Origin: Lachnospiraceae bacterium
GTDB lineage: Bacteria; Bacillota; Clostridia; Lachnospirales; Lachnospiraceae
Assembly: GCA_025758065.1 (NCBI GenBank)
Contig: CP107199.1
Span: 3,259,501-3,323,500 of the forward strand
Length of the DNA: 64,000 nucleotides
Direction: 5' to 3'
The notes under the pieces are model-generated. The model was not told the DNA's origin. It saw only the letters and a list, made by a program, of their open reading frames with translations, and did not search any database. Positions 7,546-16,182 of this stretch are shown piece after piece. A program made the translations under genes and the position numbers. The stretch's first letter is position 1. Each line of letters starts with the position of its first letter.

Positions 7546-9180
7546 TTATTTGCGGCGCTTGTAACACTCAGCCGGAAGGTCTTTCGACCATGGCATAAGT
7601 GGTTCTAACTTTTTTTCGTCTATACTTCCATCGGCACGAACAACCCGTGTCAGCTCTGTCAACAAATGTTTCATGTAATAGTAGACATTCAGGCCATTCG
7701 CCCGGGCGGTCTCCGTAACACTGTAAATGATTGCACTGGCATCAGCTCCTCGTACCGTATTGATGGTCATCCAGTTTTTACGGCCAATCGTGAAAGTTCT
7801 CAGCGCACGTTCGCTGGCCAGGTTATCAATCGGTACTTCTCCATCTGACAGGAATACTTTCAGATATGCTTCCTGATTCAGGCAATAGTTGATGCCTTTG
7901 GCTGTTTCACTCTTTGGAAGCACCGACCGGTCCGCCTGTATCTTTCGGAGCCAGGCAAAGAATTCTTCAACCAGAGGCTTGATGGAAGCCTGCCGCTCAT
8001 TTAAGCGTTCTTCTGGAGTCAGTTCCTTTAAAGCTCCTTCCAGGTCATAAATGGCACCAATTCGTACCAGTGCTTTATACGCAACAGACGCCTCGACCGC
8101 TTCTGGATTACTTTTTCCAATTGCCTTAATCGCATTTGCGAAGTGGCGCCTTGCGTGAGACATGCAATTCGCATTCTTCACACCAGCAAGATCCCGCTCC
8201 AGCTTATGATACTGTTCCAGGCCATCAGTCACAAGAACACCGTCAAAGTCCTTATAATACGCTTTCGGATGATCGCTGTGTCGTGTCTTCTGGTATTCAT
8301 ACACAATGATTGGCGGCACAGGACTTAACTCTCCAGTGATGTGAACCCACATATATCTTTTACTGCCTGCAGGTCTGCCGTCATGAATTACATCTACAGG
8401 TGTTTCATCACTCTGATTTACATGTGCTTCCAGCTGACGTTTTCTCATGAGATCACACACTGGCAATAAATAGCGTTCAGCTGTCCACACCGTCCAGTTC
8501 GACATCGTCTGTTTGGACAGATCCAGGCCGTTTGCCTGGAAGTCTCTGGAAATACGGTCAAGCGGATTGCTGTTTACATACTTGGCGTTGATGATTGCGG
8601 CTTCAAGAGAAGGAGTAGCAATGCTTCCCCTGAACATCGTTTCCGGGTGATCACCACGAAGAAATTCATCCTGATGCGCACCATCTGTTCCAACATACAC
8701 TTTTATGATGTGTTTTTCAGCAGTCCATTTGGCCGGTTCGAAACGAAGCTGCCAGAAAATCTCATCCGGCATACTTTTCCAGTTTTCTTCACCGAAAGCC
8801 TCATTCAGTTCCTGTTCCGGTATATCATGAAGGATTACTTCCTGCGGAAAATCCTTCAGGTCTTCTTCACGCTGGCCTTTTTTCTTAGGCTTTCGCGGTA
8901 CCTTTCTGGATGAATCAATGACCTCTTCCACAGTCGGTTCCTTGGCTGTTCCATCATAATTCGCTTCTGCCTCATTAAAAAAAGAAAGCTGGCCTGCGAT
9001 ATCATCCAGTTTTTCCGTATGGCGGCCGAAGCGCTGCTGATTTGCCAGCCGGATCTGCTCTACGAGGTTTTCATAGTTGTGTTCCAGTCGGTCAAGCCGG
9101 TCCTGCATCTGGTAGATGACATCGTCCTTAGTTTTATGATCCATCTTGTTCAGTTCATCTGGAGTGAATTTTTTGCACAT
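7546..9180 (-). CDS. tnpC: IS66-family transposase (TnpC type)
   Basis: The start at 9178-9180 (MCKKFTPDELNKMDHK) follows AAAGGCGG. The 544-residue protein has the IS66 layout: an N-terminal coiled coil (RLDRLEHNYENLVEQIRLAN), QQRFGRHTEKL, a zinc-binding-like region, and a DDE core with NQSDETPVDV, GVLVTDGLEQYH and LASERALRTFTIGRKNW, giving D, D and E. It appears intact. No tnpA or tnpB lies upstream, so this is either a single-gene IS66 subgroup member (ISBst12-like) or an element that has lost its accessory genes. Terminal repeats were not resolved by eye. Confidence 0.85.
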   Translation of the reverse strand: MCKKFTPDELNKMDHKTKDDVIYQMQDRLDRLEHNYENLVEQIRLANQQRFGRHTEKLDDIAGQLSFFNEAEANYDGTAKEPTVEEVIDSSRKVPRKPKKKGQREEDLKDFPQEVILHDIPEQELNEAFGEENWKSMPDEIFWQLRFEPAKWTAEKHIIKVYVGTDGAHQDEFLRGDHPETMFRGSIATPSLEAAIINAKYVNSNPLDRISRDFQANGLDLSKQTMSNWTVWTAERYLLPVCDLMRKRQLEAHVNQSDETPVDVIHDGRPAGSKRYMWVHITGELSPVPPIIVYEYQKTRHSDHPKAYYKDFDGVLVTDGLEQYHKLERDLAGVKNANCMSHARRHFANAIKAIGKSNPEAVEASVAYKALVRIGAIYDLEGALKELTPEERLNERQASIKPLVEEFFAWLRKIQADRSVLPKSETAKGINYCLNQEAYLKVFLSDGEVPIDNLASERALRTFTIGRKNWMTINTVRGADASAIIYSVTETARANGLNVYYYMKHLLTELTRVVRADGSIDEKKLEPLMPWSKDLPAECYKRRK

Positions 9181-9513
9181 GATATCCGCCTTTCTTACTA
9201 ACGGTAGTATAGCAGAAATCTGTGACAAATGCGAATCAGCTTTCAGGCCGAGTTCGTCATTTTTTCCTGCCACGAAAGTCATCCGAATTCGTATGTCAGC
9301 CTTTGGAAATATAGGGTTTTCAAGGTGCAATTGCATCGTTCCTGCCTGATAGCAGACGAATGAATTGTTCTGATCCGGTCATCCATTGTAAACGATAGCA
9401 GTTCTTTTCAGTACCAAAACAGAAAATATATTTTCTCTGTTTTATACAAACGTTTCAATAGATATTTTTCGGATCGACATCTTTGATTTTGGGATCCAGG
9501 GGATTTAAAAGGC
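9181..9513. other. Stretch without a gene between the IS66 transposase and an intron fragment
   Basis: The first 160 bases continue the IS66 frame upstream of the chosen start without a good ribosome binding site and probably belong to the element's end. The rest is A/T-rich, with no gene, hairpin terminator or terminal repeat seen. The junction to the group II intron remnant falls near 9490-9513. Confidence 0.5.
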
Positions 9514-9837
9514 ATGCCATATATAATGCCAAAGACAAGCTCTAAGAAATTCAGACAGAAAATTCGAGACATCAAGGTATGGTTATATGCGAATAGAGAC
9601 CAACCGCTAAAGAAACTAATGGGTATGCTAAATCTGAAACTAATAGGTCATTATAGGTACTATGGCATAAGTTTTAATGGCAGAATGATTTCAAACTACA
9701 AACAACAAGTGAGAGAACTTCTGTTTAAGGTGCTGAATAGACGAAGTGACAGAAAGAGTTATACAAGAGAAGGATTCATTGAAATGCTGAAATATTATAC
9801 ATTGGCAATGCCAAAGATTTATGTCAGCTTGTTTTGA
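9514..9837 (+). pseudogene. C-terminal fragment of a group II intron reverse transcriptase/maturase
   Basis: The frame gives the maturase (domain X) end of LtrA-type proteins: SSKKFRQKIRDIKVWLYANR, LNLKLIGHYRYYGISFNGRM, and the final YYTLAMPKIYVSLF. The palm domain with YADD is missing. It is followed directly by the ribozyme's 3' end, so it is the last fifth of an intron, in the plus orientation. Confidence 0.75.
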
Positions 9838-9856
9838 GACTGTAAATATTATTATG

Positions 9857-9930
9857 AAGAGCCGTATGCGAGAAAGCCGCACGTACGGTTCTGTGAGGGG
9901 CTTACATTGTGAGGTGTAAGTCTACTCGAC
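9857..9930 (+). mobile_element. Domains V and VI of a truncated group II intron
   Basis: GAGCCGTATGCGAGAAAGCC, GCACGTACGGTTC and TGTGAGGGGC form the domain V hairpin. A small stem with a bulged A (CTTACATTGTGAGGTGTAAG) follows as domain VI, and the intron ends ...TCTACTCGAC at 9930. Together with 9514-9837 it is the 3' end only. The 5' piece at 5660-5913 lies on the opposite strand and need not be from the same copy. Confidence 0.75.
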
Positions 9931-10042
9931 TGTGGAACTGCCTTATTTATTTTTGTAGGAGATATGACGATATAATATATAGTAATTATAGTAATGATTT
10001 GGTTTTAAACGGAGTTTTAGTTTATTTACAAGGAGGTTTTTG

Positions 10043-10064
10043 TATGTCGATGAATATTAGTGGA
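10043..10064 (+). pseudogene. Start of a lost gene (MSMNISG...)
   Basis: A strong ribosome binding site (AAGGAGG, 7 bases before ATG at 10043) begins MSMNISG, after which the sequence turns into the antisense of the TasA-like gene. A promoter-like TATAATATATAG lies about 70 bases upstream. The rest of the gene was removed when the two regions were joined. Confidence 0.4.
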
Positions 10065-10989
10065 TGCTACCAAGCACATCTGCAGTCCACTTCGCAGTCA
10101 TTGTTACGGTTCCCGTGCTGCCGGCCGGAATGTTCTCCGGTTCCCATCCCGTAAAAGTATAGTTTTTCTTCGCCGGAGCTGGCGGCGTGTATCCATAATC
10201 AGCGCTTCCATACTCCGTCAGTGTTCCGGCTGCCAGGGTGCCTCCATCCAGTTCATAGCTGATCTTACCGAGTTTTCCTGACTGGTTCCGGTCACCTTCA
10301 TCTGCCGGTCGGCTTGTCTGGTTCCCGGACTGGTTCAGGAAGATGGTGTATACCTGATCCAGAGCATCCTTACTCAGATTTCCATCACTGCCAGGTGTCA
10401 GGTTCACATCCGGGATATCGGTTGCCTGAATGGCGCAGGCGGTCACAATGATATCTTCCACGTTTCCGCTCAAATCGGATTCCACAGCATTTTTCATCTG
10501 TACCCTCTGGAACAGTTTGTCCGTGGTTGCGTCTTTACCAAGGGTCTTTTTGTAACCGTACACATAAGATGTTTTTGCTTTCCCGTCTTCCCCGGTCACT
10601 GTTTCCGTCCGCAGCAGTTCCCACTGGTCACTGATGCCTTTTAACCGGAACAGATCCTGCTTCTTCTGCTCTCCTGTGCCGTCATCCTCGTCGGTAAACG
10701 TTTCCTGTGGTACCTCGACCCGTAAAAATACCAGGGCATTGTTGTTGCCGGTATTCTCGATCTGCGGATCTTTCACGATCTCCTGATTAGGGATGATATT
10801 TTTGACCTCGTCACTGTCATTTCCGGGATAGCCGGGTTCCTCCAGGTCGATCTTGACCTTGCCGACCGTGAACGTGTTGGTGGCTGTCTCGGCATCGGTC
10901 AGATAAGCCACGGTGCCGCCTGCCGCCACGGAAACCACCAGACCACAGGCAATCATTGTCCGAAGCAGCTGTTTCTTTGATTTCCTCAT
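10057..10989 (-). CDS. TasA/camelysin-like secreted protein with an InlB-type repeat, end probably lost
   Basis: ATG at 10987-10989 follows GGAAGGAGG. The protein starts MRKSKKQLLRTMIACGL and continues with the SipW-type signal region (AAGGTVAYLTDAETATNTFT), as in TasA/camelysin. LVFLRVEVP and the NTFTVGKVKIDLEE block are typical of the family. From about residue 245 a different module appears, ISYELDGGTLAAG and YTFTGWEPENIPAGSTGT, a Listeria-Bacteroides (InlB B) repeat. The final TADVLGSIH lies at a sequence junction, so the natural C-terminus is probably missing. TasA-type proteins form surface fibres after cleavage by SipW-like signal peptidases; none is encoded in this window. It follows its paralogue at 11114-11872 and shares the same promoter-motif layout. 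Confidence 0.8.
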   Translation of the reverse strand: MRKSKKQLLRTMIACGLVVSVAAGGTVAYLTDAETATNTFTVGKVKIDLEEPGYPGNDSDEVKNIIPNQEIVKDPQIENTGNNNALVFLRVEVPQETFTDEDDGTGEQKKQDLFRLKGISDQWELLRTETVTGEDGKAKTSYVYGYKKTLGKDATTDKLFQRVQMKNAVESDLSGNVEDIIVTACAIQATDIPDVNLTPGSDGNLSKDALDQVYTIFLNQSGNQTSRPADEGDRNQSGKLGKISYELDGGTLAAGTLTEYGSADYGYTPPAPAKKNYTFTGWEPENIPAGSTGTVTMTAKWTADVLGSIH

Positions 10990-11026
10990 AAAAAGAAAAC
11001 CTCCTTCCATATTTTTTTGTCGGTAC

Positions 11027-11036
11027 AATTATGGAA
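11027..11036 (-). promoter_or_regulatory. TTCCATAATT motif before the TasA-like gene at 10989
   Basis: TTCCATAATT on the minus strand lies 37 bases before the start codon. It contains CATAAT, a plausible -10 hexamer, with no obvious -35 box. One of 12 copies in the element. Confidence 0.6.
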
Positions 11037-11067
11037 AATTTGCACCCGGAATTGGTGGAACGCAAAA

Positions 11068-11094
11068 GAACCTGCTCCGATAAGGAACAGGCTC
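11068..11094 (-). terminator. Terminator after the second TasA-like gene
   Basis: GAGCCTGTTCC pairs with GGAGCAGGTTC around a TTAT-containing loop and is followed by TTTTGCG. It separates the two TasA-like genes, so each has its own transcript. A close relative of this hairpin recurs at 11952-11981. Confidence 0.8.
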
Positions 11095-11113
11095 TTGTTT
11101 CATGAAAAAATAA

Positions 11114-11872
11114 TCAGACTGACAGGTCATTGCCTTCCAGATTCTTGCTGTTATTGGTATTTGCTTCCGGGACGGTCTGACCGTTGTTCTGCTTGCCGTA
11201 GACATTATAGATCTTCTGCAGATTCTCCTTAGTCAAGGTATCAGTCAGGTCGGTATCCTCGCCCTCCAGCACCTCGGCTGCCTGGATCGCATAAGCGGTA
11301 ACCTTGATATTCTCGGTATCGGTATCGATCTGTCCCTCGATGATGTTCTGCAGCTGGATACTGTCAAACAGTGCCGTGGTCTTGGCATCCTTTGCCAGTT
11401 TCTCCTTGTAAGCATAAACATGTATATTTGTATCAGCACCGGTATCATCACCCTGAAGCTCTACCCAGTTCTTTCCGTCAGTGCTGCCGTCGGCTGCCGG
11501 ATCGATATCGGTATTCAGCATGGTAAAGAGTTCTGTTACTGCAGTGGTCTTTCTTGTGCCGTCCTTTTCCGCCACAATTACATCCTTCTTCGGCATCTCA
11601 ACCTTTAAGAATACGATTGCATCGTTGACACCGGTGTTCTCCACCTGCGGGTCCTTTGCCACGATCTGGTTCGGTACCAGGTTCTTCTTCTGAGTGTCCG
11701 TCAGTTTCGCATACTCCGGCTCCTCCAGATCAATCTTTACCTGACCAATGGTAAAAGTGTTGGTTGCGGTCTCACTGTCAGTTAAATACGCCATGGTTCC
11801 TCCGATGACCATTACTCCCATCATGGCACAGGCTGCTGCTGCCATGACCATCTGCTTCTTTGATTTCCTCAT
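11114..11872 (-). CDS. TasA/camelysin-like secreted protein
   Basis: ATG at 11870-11872 follows GGAAGGAGG. The product of about 252 residues starts MRKSKKQMVMAAAACAM and has the SipW-type signal region VIGGTMAYLTDSETATNTFT, then IGQVKIDLEEPEY, NQIVAKDPQVENTG and AIVFLKVEMPK, matching its neighbour at 10057-10989 block for block. No C-terminal repeat module is present, so it is the plain form. Such proteins are processed by SipW-like peptidases and assemble on the cell surface. Three copies of the element's TTCCATAATT motif lie within 250 bases upstream, at 11910, 12040 and 12109, and terminators flank the unit. Confidence 0.85.
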   Translation of the reverse strand: MRKSKKQMVMAAAACAMMGVMVIGGTMAYLTDSETATNTFTIGQVKIDLEEPEYAKLTDTQKKNLVPNQIVAKDPQVENTGVNDAIVFLKVEMPKKDVIVAEKDGTRKTTAVTELFTMLNTDIDPAADGSTDGKNWVELQGDDTGADTNIHVYAYKEKLAKDAKTTALFDSIQLQNIIEGQIDTDTENIKVTAYAIQAAEVLEGEDTDLTDTLTKENLQKIYNVYGKQNNGQTVPEANTNNSKNLEGNDLSV

Positions 11873-11909
11873 AAAAAGAAACCTCCTTCCATAAATTTTC
11901 TTGCGGAAC

Positions 11910-11919
11910 AATTATGGAA
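11910..11919 (-). promoter_or_regulatory. TTCCATAATT motif before the TasA-like gene at 11872
   Basis: A minus-strand copy 37 bases before the start codon, at the same distance as the copy before the gene at 10989. Confidence 0.6.
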
Positions 11920-11951
11920 GAATTACTGCATAAATTAGCAAAACGTAAAAA

Positions 11952-11981
11952 GAACCCATTCCCACCAGGGAACAGGCTCTC
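11952..11981 (-). terminator. Terminator upstream of the TasA-like unit
   Basis: GAGCCTGTTCCC pairs with GGGAATGGGTTC and is followed by TTTTTACG. It is nearly the same hairpin as at 11068-11094, which shows that terminator, promoter motif and gene were duplicated as one unit. Confidence 0.75.
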
Positions 11982-12039
11982 GTTTGATGTGACATACCCA
12001 ATCTTATTGGTTATTTCCATGTATAATTTTTTGACAGAA

Positions 12040-12049
12040 AATTATGGAA
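12040..12049 (-). promoter_or_regulatory. TTCCATAATT motif without a start codon directly below
   Basis: A minus-strand copy that points towards the terminator at 11952-11981 and may be a relic of a lost unit between 11990 and 12120. Confidence 0.5.
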
Positions 12050-12108
12050 GAAATTAGTCTTAATGCCACATCTTACTTAGGATCTCCTCCTTTCCTGTTT
12101 GATACAGG

Positions 12109-12118
12109 AATTATGGAA
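12109..12118 (-). promoter_or_regulatory. TTCCATAATT motif, fourth in the cluster
   Basis: A minus-strand copy followed by a ribosome-binding-like GGAGGAGATCC but no open frame of useful length. Either a lost gene or a binding site in its own right. Confidence 0.5.
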
Positions 12119-12220
12119 GAAATTTCCGCAGAATTGGTCAGAAAATAAAAATGGCTCGATGTTGTTTCTGTTTTTAATTCATCTCTCCACCTGCAGAGGT
12201 GGGGGAATTTTCGTTTCTTC

Positions 12221-14632
12221 TTATTTAAAAAGTCCTTTGACAATCTTTTTAATCATGAATGGATAATACTGAAGATACGGCTCCATGTCAGAAATAAAGA
12301 TGCGGTTCTCCAGGAGCCAGTCTTCCACCTGTTTTTTATATTCCGGGTGTTTGCCGGAAAACATCAACAGATTGATTCCTTCGATTGCCTTGTAATTCCG
12401 GTTATTGATTTCCGCATATGCCGCTCTGGTTTTGAACTTTGTATTTCCCACCTTCTGATTCCTGAAGTCATCCGTTTTCACGTCATTACACAGAATGTAT
12501 TCCGTTTCCGGTTTCTTATCCAGAATACCGGCATGGTACGCGGCGGATTCATGGTAATAAGCCCCGATATGTTCCCCGCGACGCTCCAGGTAAATCTCCC
12601 GGATTGCAGTCTCATCGGGAACATCCAGATCCACGGAGAATACGCCCGGACATTTCCGAAACAGGTGTCCTTCGGCAAGCAGCTGACGTGACAGATACTG
12701 AATCTTTGCAAACTCCATGGCAGCGTCCGTTTCTTCCGGTATCCAGACTCCATATTTCTCACAGACTTCTTTCGCCTTGAAATACAAAACCGCAGCATCC
12801 CGCAGGGGAATTTCCGGTTTTTTGACCACGTGATTAAACACTGAGGATTTCTCGCCGAGCGAAAGCTCCTGTATAAAAAACTGTACCGAGTTCGTCAGTT
12901 CCTTTCCGTCCGGGCCGCATACCGTTATCGTGTTCCGTTCAATGCTGCTCACACGATATTCCCCGCCGGTACACTCCGTCACATATCCTCTCATGTCTTC
13001 CTTCGGTATGATCGGCGTACACAGGGCACACCGCTTGCCGTTCAGAAAGCTGAGGGCATATCCTTCCGTGGTCGTTCCGCAGGTGCGGTGGCGTACCGTC
13101 ATCATTTTCGCCAGTCCCTGATATGGAGTGATCATCTCATACTCATCCCCCATGAGTTCCTGGAATCTCTCCCCGAATCGGTCAACAACCGCCTGACCGC
13201 TCCTGCAGCAACGACAGAACGGTGCCCGTTCAAATTCCCGAAGAGATACTGTGAATTCGCCTCCGCATTCCTCATGCCGGAGCGTCACGAACTGTCCGAT
13301 TCCCTTACCGCCCCGGTATTTCACCAACGTGTATGTATTTTCCGCATGCGCGGCCCTGTCGATCCTTGCCTGCAGTTCTTCCTGTCTGAGATATGTTTCA
13401 CAGTAACAACGTTTCTCCATCCATATCAGCTCCGTGGCGTTCACATTACGTTCCTTGCCACAGGTCTTATGTCGGATCTTTACGGGTCTTCCATATCCCG
13501 GGAAGTGTTCCTCCAGTTCGTAGGTACCGTCCCCAATCATATGAAGCTGGCGCTGAAACACCTCATCTGGATCCGCTTCCCGGTCACATTTCGGACATCC
13601 GGCACCAAGGAAAAGAGCATAAGGATGGATATGGAACCGCTCCACGCATTTCCGACACTCCAGTTCCGCAATCCAGTGATCCACGGAATGCACGATGTAT
13701 CCCGGGAAAAGCTCGGCAAGCGTTCCCGTATCATCCGTCTGTACCTTCAATGCCGCCTTCTGAAAATCCTCGTAATCATGGAACAGGAATAACAACAGTG
13801 CAATCGCGTCTTCCGGTACAATTTTCTTCTGTGACAGAACCTTGAACACACGCACATCCGTTTTACCGGCGAACAGACCGGCATATCCGGCAGTCCGAAG
13901 ATCATCCGCAAGATTTCCGTACGGTGACTCCAGTGGATATCCGCCTTCTCCCATGCGCGCCAGAATCATCGCCTGTAAGCCATTCAGATCCAGATCCGGC
14001 GGGCACTCATATAATTTCCGCATAAACTCACTGATACGCTGTTCCGTTGTTTCATCTGCTCTAAGCTCCACCGGAACCATGGACCCGTCATCAAGTCCGC
14101 GTTCCCAATCGTCCGGTTCTATCTGTACACGCATCAGTACCCGGTGATGTTTCGGACACATCCGAGCGCCAGGAAGATGATGGACGGTATGGAGATACGG
14201 TCTTCCATATGCGGCAATATCCTCCCGCGCGCAGTCCGGACACACGCGCAGTTCCGTGATATCACTGTCCATCAGAGGAATATCCAGTTTGCAACCGTTA
14301 TGTTCCCGGAGCAGAATTTCCATGCATTCTGCCTGATATCCCCTGGTCATAAACGGAAACAGGGTCGTGAGCGGTGTCATTTCCGCAATCATGCTCCTGA
14401 CATCCGGGAAACATTCGAATTCTCCGTTCTCCGAGCATATATGGTCCAGATTGAATCGGTAATCCAGACGAACGGGAACCGGTTTTCCCATTTTAAATTT
14501 TCGATCTTCATACGGGATATAAGCTGCACAGAATTTCTCAATGGAATCGTACATATTGACTCTGAATAACCTTACAATCCAGCCGTACAGCAGTTCACCG
14601 GGATAAGGTTTCAAGCATGTCGGCATCAGCAT
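12221..14632 (-). CDS. tniQ: TniQ/TnsD-like target selector with four zinc-ribbon repeats (long copy)
   Basis: The start ATG at 14630-14632 (MLMPTCLKPYPGELLYGW) is chosen because AAAGGAAG lies at the right distance. An upstream GTG would overlap it. The 803-residue protein begins with a TniQ domain: ELLYGWIVRL near residue 13, then CPDCARED (131-138) and HHLPGARMCPKHH (151-163), the TniQ zinc site. Four C-x2-C pairs follow in matching register with the TniQ at 19183-21267, near residues 326-349, 391-411, 456-476 and 518-538, each in a block with I-R-H-x-T-C-G. Such repeats look like DNA-reading modules. TniQ proteins pick the insertion site for Tn7-like elements. This one is apart from tnsABC, with its own motif and terminator, so it may serve a second target. 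Confidence 0.8.
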   Translation of the reverse strand: MLMPTCLKPYPGELLYGWIVRLFRVNMYDSIEKFCAAYIPYEDRKFKMGKPVPVRLDYRFNLDHICSENGEFECFPDVRSMIAEMTPLTTLFPFMTRGYQAECMEILLREHNGCKLDIPLMDSDITELRVCPDCAREDIAAYGRPYLHTVHHLPGARMCPKHHRVLMRVQIEPDDWERGLDDGSMVPVELRADETTEQRISEFMRKLYECPPDLDLNGLQAMILARMGEGGYPLESPYGNLADDLRTAGYAGLFAGKTDVRVFKVLSQKKIVPEDAIALLLFLFHDYEDFQKAALKVQTDDTGTLAELFPGYIVHSVDHWIAELECRKCVERFHIHPYALFLGAGCPKCDREADPDEVFQRQLHMIGDGTYELEEHFPGYGRPVKIRHKTCGKERNVNATELIWMEKRCYCETYLRQEELQARIDRAAHAENTYTLVKYRGGKGIGQFVTLRHEECGGEFTVSLREFERAPFCRCCRSGQAVVDRFGERFQELMGDEYEMITPYQGLAKMMTVRHRTCGTTTEGYALSFLNGKRCALCTPIIPKEDMRGYVTECTGGEYRVSSIERNTITVCGPDGKELTNSVQFFIQELSLGEKSSVFNHVVKKPEIPLRDAAVLYFKAKEVCEKYGVWIPEETDAAMEFAKIQYLSRQLLAEGHLFRKCPGVFSVDLDVPDETAIREIYLERRGEHIGAYYHESAAYHAGILDKKPETEYILCNDVKTDDFRNQKVGNTKFKTRAAYAEINNRNYKAIEGINLLMFSGKHPEYKKQVEDWLLENRIFISDMEPYLQYYPFMIKKIVKGLFK

Positions 14633-14666
14633 AAATAGCACTTCCTTTCCATAATGTCTTTGTATA

Positions 14667-14676
14667 AATTATGGAA
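14667..14676 (-). promoter_or_regulatory. TTCCATAATT motif before the long tniQ gene
   Basis: A minus-strand copy 34 bases before ATG at 14632, preceded by GCGGTAACAGGGGGCTTTTC, which is shared almost exactly with the copy at 15508. Confidence 0.65.
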
Positions 14677-14705
14677 GAAAAGCCCCCTGTTACCGCAAAA
14701 TGAAA

Positions 14706-14734
14706 AGCCCCGGAAGGCTCATTCCTTCCGGGGT
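14706..14734 (-). terminator. Terminator after the GIY-YIG gene
   Basis: CCCCGGAAGG pairs with CCTTCCGGGG and is followed by CTTTTCATTTT. It ends the GIY-YIG unit before the promoter motif of tniQ. A weaker relative of the hairpin stands at 15545-15578. Confidence 0.8.
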
Positions 14735-14776
14735 TAAGTCACATAAAATAATAAGAAAAGATTCTTAATGATGATT

Positions 14777-15382
14777 TTAAAGTTTGGGATGAATCCTTGG
14801 AAATTTTTGCATCTGATTGATTGCTGATAACATCCAATTATACTGTGGATTTATAAAACGCAGCCTTCCGTGTTCTTCATAAAGCCAATGACTCTGCAAC
14901 TTTTTTGCAGAGTATGCCTTTTGAATATCATAATGAGAAAAATGTCCTCCTCTTACCTGATAAATCGTGTATTTGTTAGCGTACTCTACAGTCAGTGCAT
15001 CCTCATAAACCAGTCTTTTGGATTTGCTTATCTCTCCAAGCGGGATAATTTCGTAAACCGATTGTGGCTCATATACCGCAGTTGCTGATACGGCAGACTT
15101 TCCACTTGTTGCAAAATGCTCCCGAAAACGTTGAAAAATACCGTTCGTCTCTCCAATGTAATATAAGTCCTCTGCACATTTTAAAACATAAAGATAAGAT
15201 TTTCCTTCCACTAAGTTATACTTATCGCAATAATCATAAAGGGATTTTTGCGTCCCCCAATACCGTAGTTTGCTCTGCGGTCTGCAGTCTCTGCGTTCTT
15301 CTGGAGTCATGTTTAAATATCTGTTATGAGCATCTTCCAATATTTGAAGCGTTTCCTCTAAAGTCATCTTTTGATTTTCCAT
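14777..15382 (-). CDS. GIY-YIG nuclease-domain protein
   Basis: ATG at 15380-15382 lies after GAGGAATGACA. An ATG two codons upstream would overlap the ribosome binding site. Near the middle, KSYLYVLKCAEDLYYIGET carries the GIY-YIG motif as YVLK and YYIGET. RFREHFATSGKS, with the conserved arginine, follows, then VYEDALTVEYANKYTIYQVRG, with the catalytic glutamate. About 201 residues in total, with a helical N-terminal 80. GIY-YIG nucleases cut DNA in repair, restriction and homing. In a transposon, such a gene may cut the target or donor or defend the element. It lies between the phosphoesterase and the long tniQ gene with its own promoter motif and terminator. The exact role is not known. 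Confidence 0.7.
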   Translation of the reverse strand: MENQKMTLEETLQILEDAHNRYLNMTPEERRDCRPQSKLRYWGTQKSLYDYCDKYNLVEGKSYLYVLKCAEDLYYIGETNGIFQRFREHFATSGKSAVSATAVYEPQSVYEIIPLGEISKSKRLVYEDALTVEYANKYTIYQVRGGHFSHYDIQKAYSAKKLQSHWLYEEHGRLRFINPQYNWMLSAINQMQKFPRIHPKL

Positions 15383-15507
15383 TGTCATTCCTCTTTTTTA
15401 ATACCTTTGCTTTTATGGTCTAACGTTCCGTGCATCAGTTGGACAGGATGCCTTAGAAATGGTAAGTAATCCGTACACAGCCGGATTTCTCTCTGCTTTC
15501 ATGTGTA

Positions 15508-15517
15508 AATTATGGAA
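15508..15517 (-). promoter_or_regulatory. TTCCATAATT motif upstream of the GIY-YIG gene
   Basis: A minus-strand copy 125 bases before the GIY-YIG start codon. Its flank GCGGTAACAGGG repeats that of the copy at 14667. Confidence 0.6.
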
Positions 15518-15544
15518 GAAAAGCACCCTGTTACCGCAAAAAGA

Positions 15545-15578
15545 AAAGCCCCGGAAGGTTTCAATTCCCTCCAGGGCT
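15545..15578 (-). terminator. Terminator-like hairpin after the phosphoesterase gene
   Basis: CCTGGAGGGAATTGAAACC pairs imperfectly with GGTTTCAATTCCC-type sequence and ends in CCGGGGCTTTTCTTTTT. It is a degenerate copy of the terminator at 14706-14734, placed just after the phosphoesterase stop at 15605. Confidence 0.5.
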
Positions 15579-15604
15579 CCAGGCAGATATTATTAACTTT
15601 TCGA

Positions 15605-16182
15605 TTAGCAGATTCTGGTGATCCGCTCGTATATGACGGTATCCTTTTCCGTGATTTGGCGATCCACATGGTGATGACCGAAAAACCAGTGACCGTAATC
15701 CGTTTTCTTTTTCACTTTTTCCAGATATTGTGTCAACGGATCTGGAGGCAGCAGTCCGCCGCCTAAGATAGCCAGACTGGATGACGGACCGTCATGGGAA
15801 ACAATGAAATCCGCCTTCATTCCGTTTGCTTTCAGTGTCTGCATCCCGTGCATCATTTCCAGTTTGGTCGGCATTTCGGCACGCCACCAGCTGACTTCCT
15901 CAATCCTCGCGCAGCAGTTCGTGATGCGGAGAATCTTAAGCTTATCATACAGAAGCGGATCGTCCGGCTGCAAAATCCCTGCCGTGTAATCCCGTTTCAG
16001 TGCCGCATCCGTGGCAAACCCGTCGATGTCATGGGATCTTGCCCCGCCGAAAGCAAATATCTTCTTTCCGTCCAGATTGAACATCTCACCACGCATCAGA
16101 TGAATGACGTGCTCCCGGATCTTATGCACATGGCCGCCATGCCATTCCTCCACCGGAAAAGCGTTAAGCCTGGTAAAATTCT
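15605..16182 (-). CDS. Metallophosphoesterase, 3' exon
   Basis: This is the second exon of the gene that begins at 18901-19123. Splicing restores GAG AAT TTT ACC AGG, giving the glutamate of the GNHE motif, then LNAFPVEEWHGGHVHKI. The exon carries the later metal-binding motifs HDGPSSS and GHHHVDR, the latter being the GHxH motif that closes the two-metal site. The exons sum to 801 bp, 266 residues, which is normal for calcineurin-like metallophosphoesterases of the Mre11/ApaH fold. A role in the transposon is unknown: such proteins can cleave phosphodiesters in nucleic acid or small molecules. Without splicing, this part would not be joined to its start. Confidence 0.8.

Noticed and set aside
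5660..9930. Reading the two intron pieces as one intron with the IS66 element inside
   Set aside because: The pieces lie on opposite strands and the 3' piece lacks most of the reverse transcriptase, so a simple insertion cannot explain it.
1..12000. Left end of the Tn7-like element
   Set aside because: I looked for the TTCCTTTTATATCGCGAACA type repeat and a TGTTTG start in the left part and found none; the left end is outside the window, deleted or too changed.
13088..13792. Long open frame on the plus strand
   Set aside because: It is antisense to the long tniQ gene, has no ribosome binding site, and its translation is rich in histidine, serine and proline as expected from a shadow frame.
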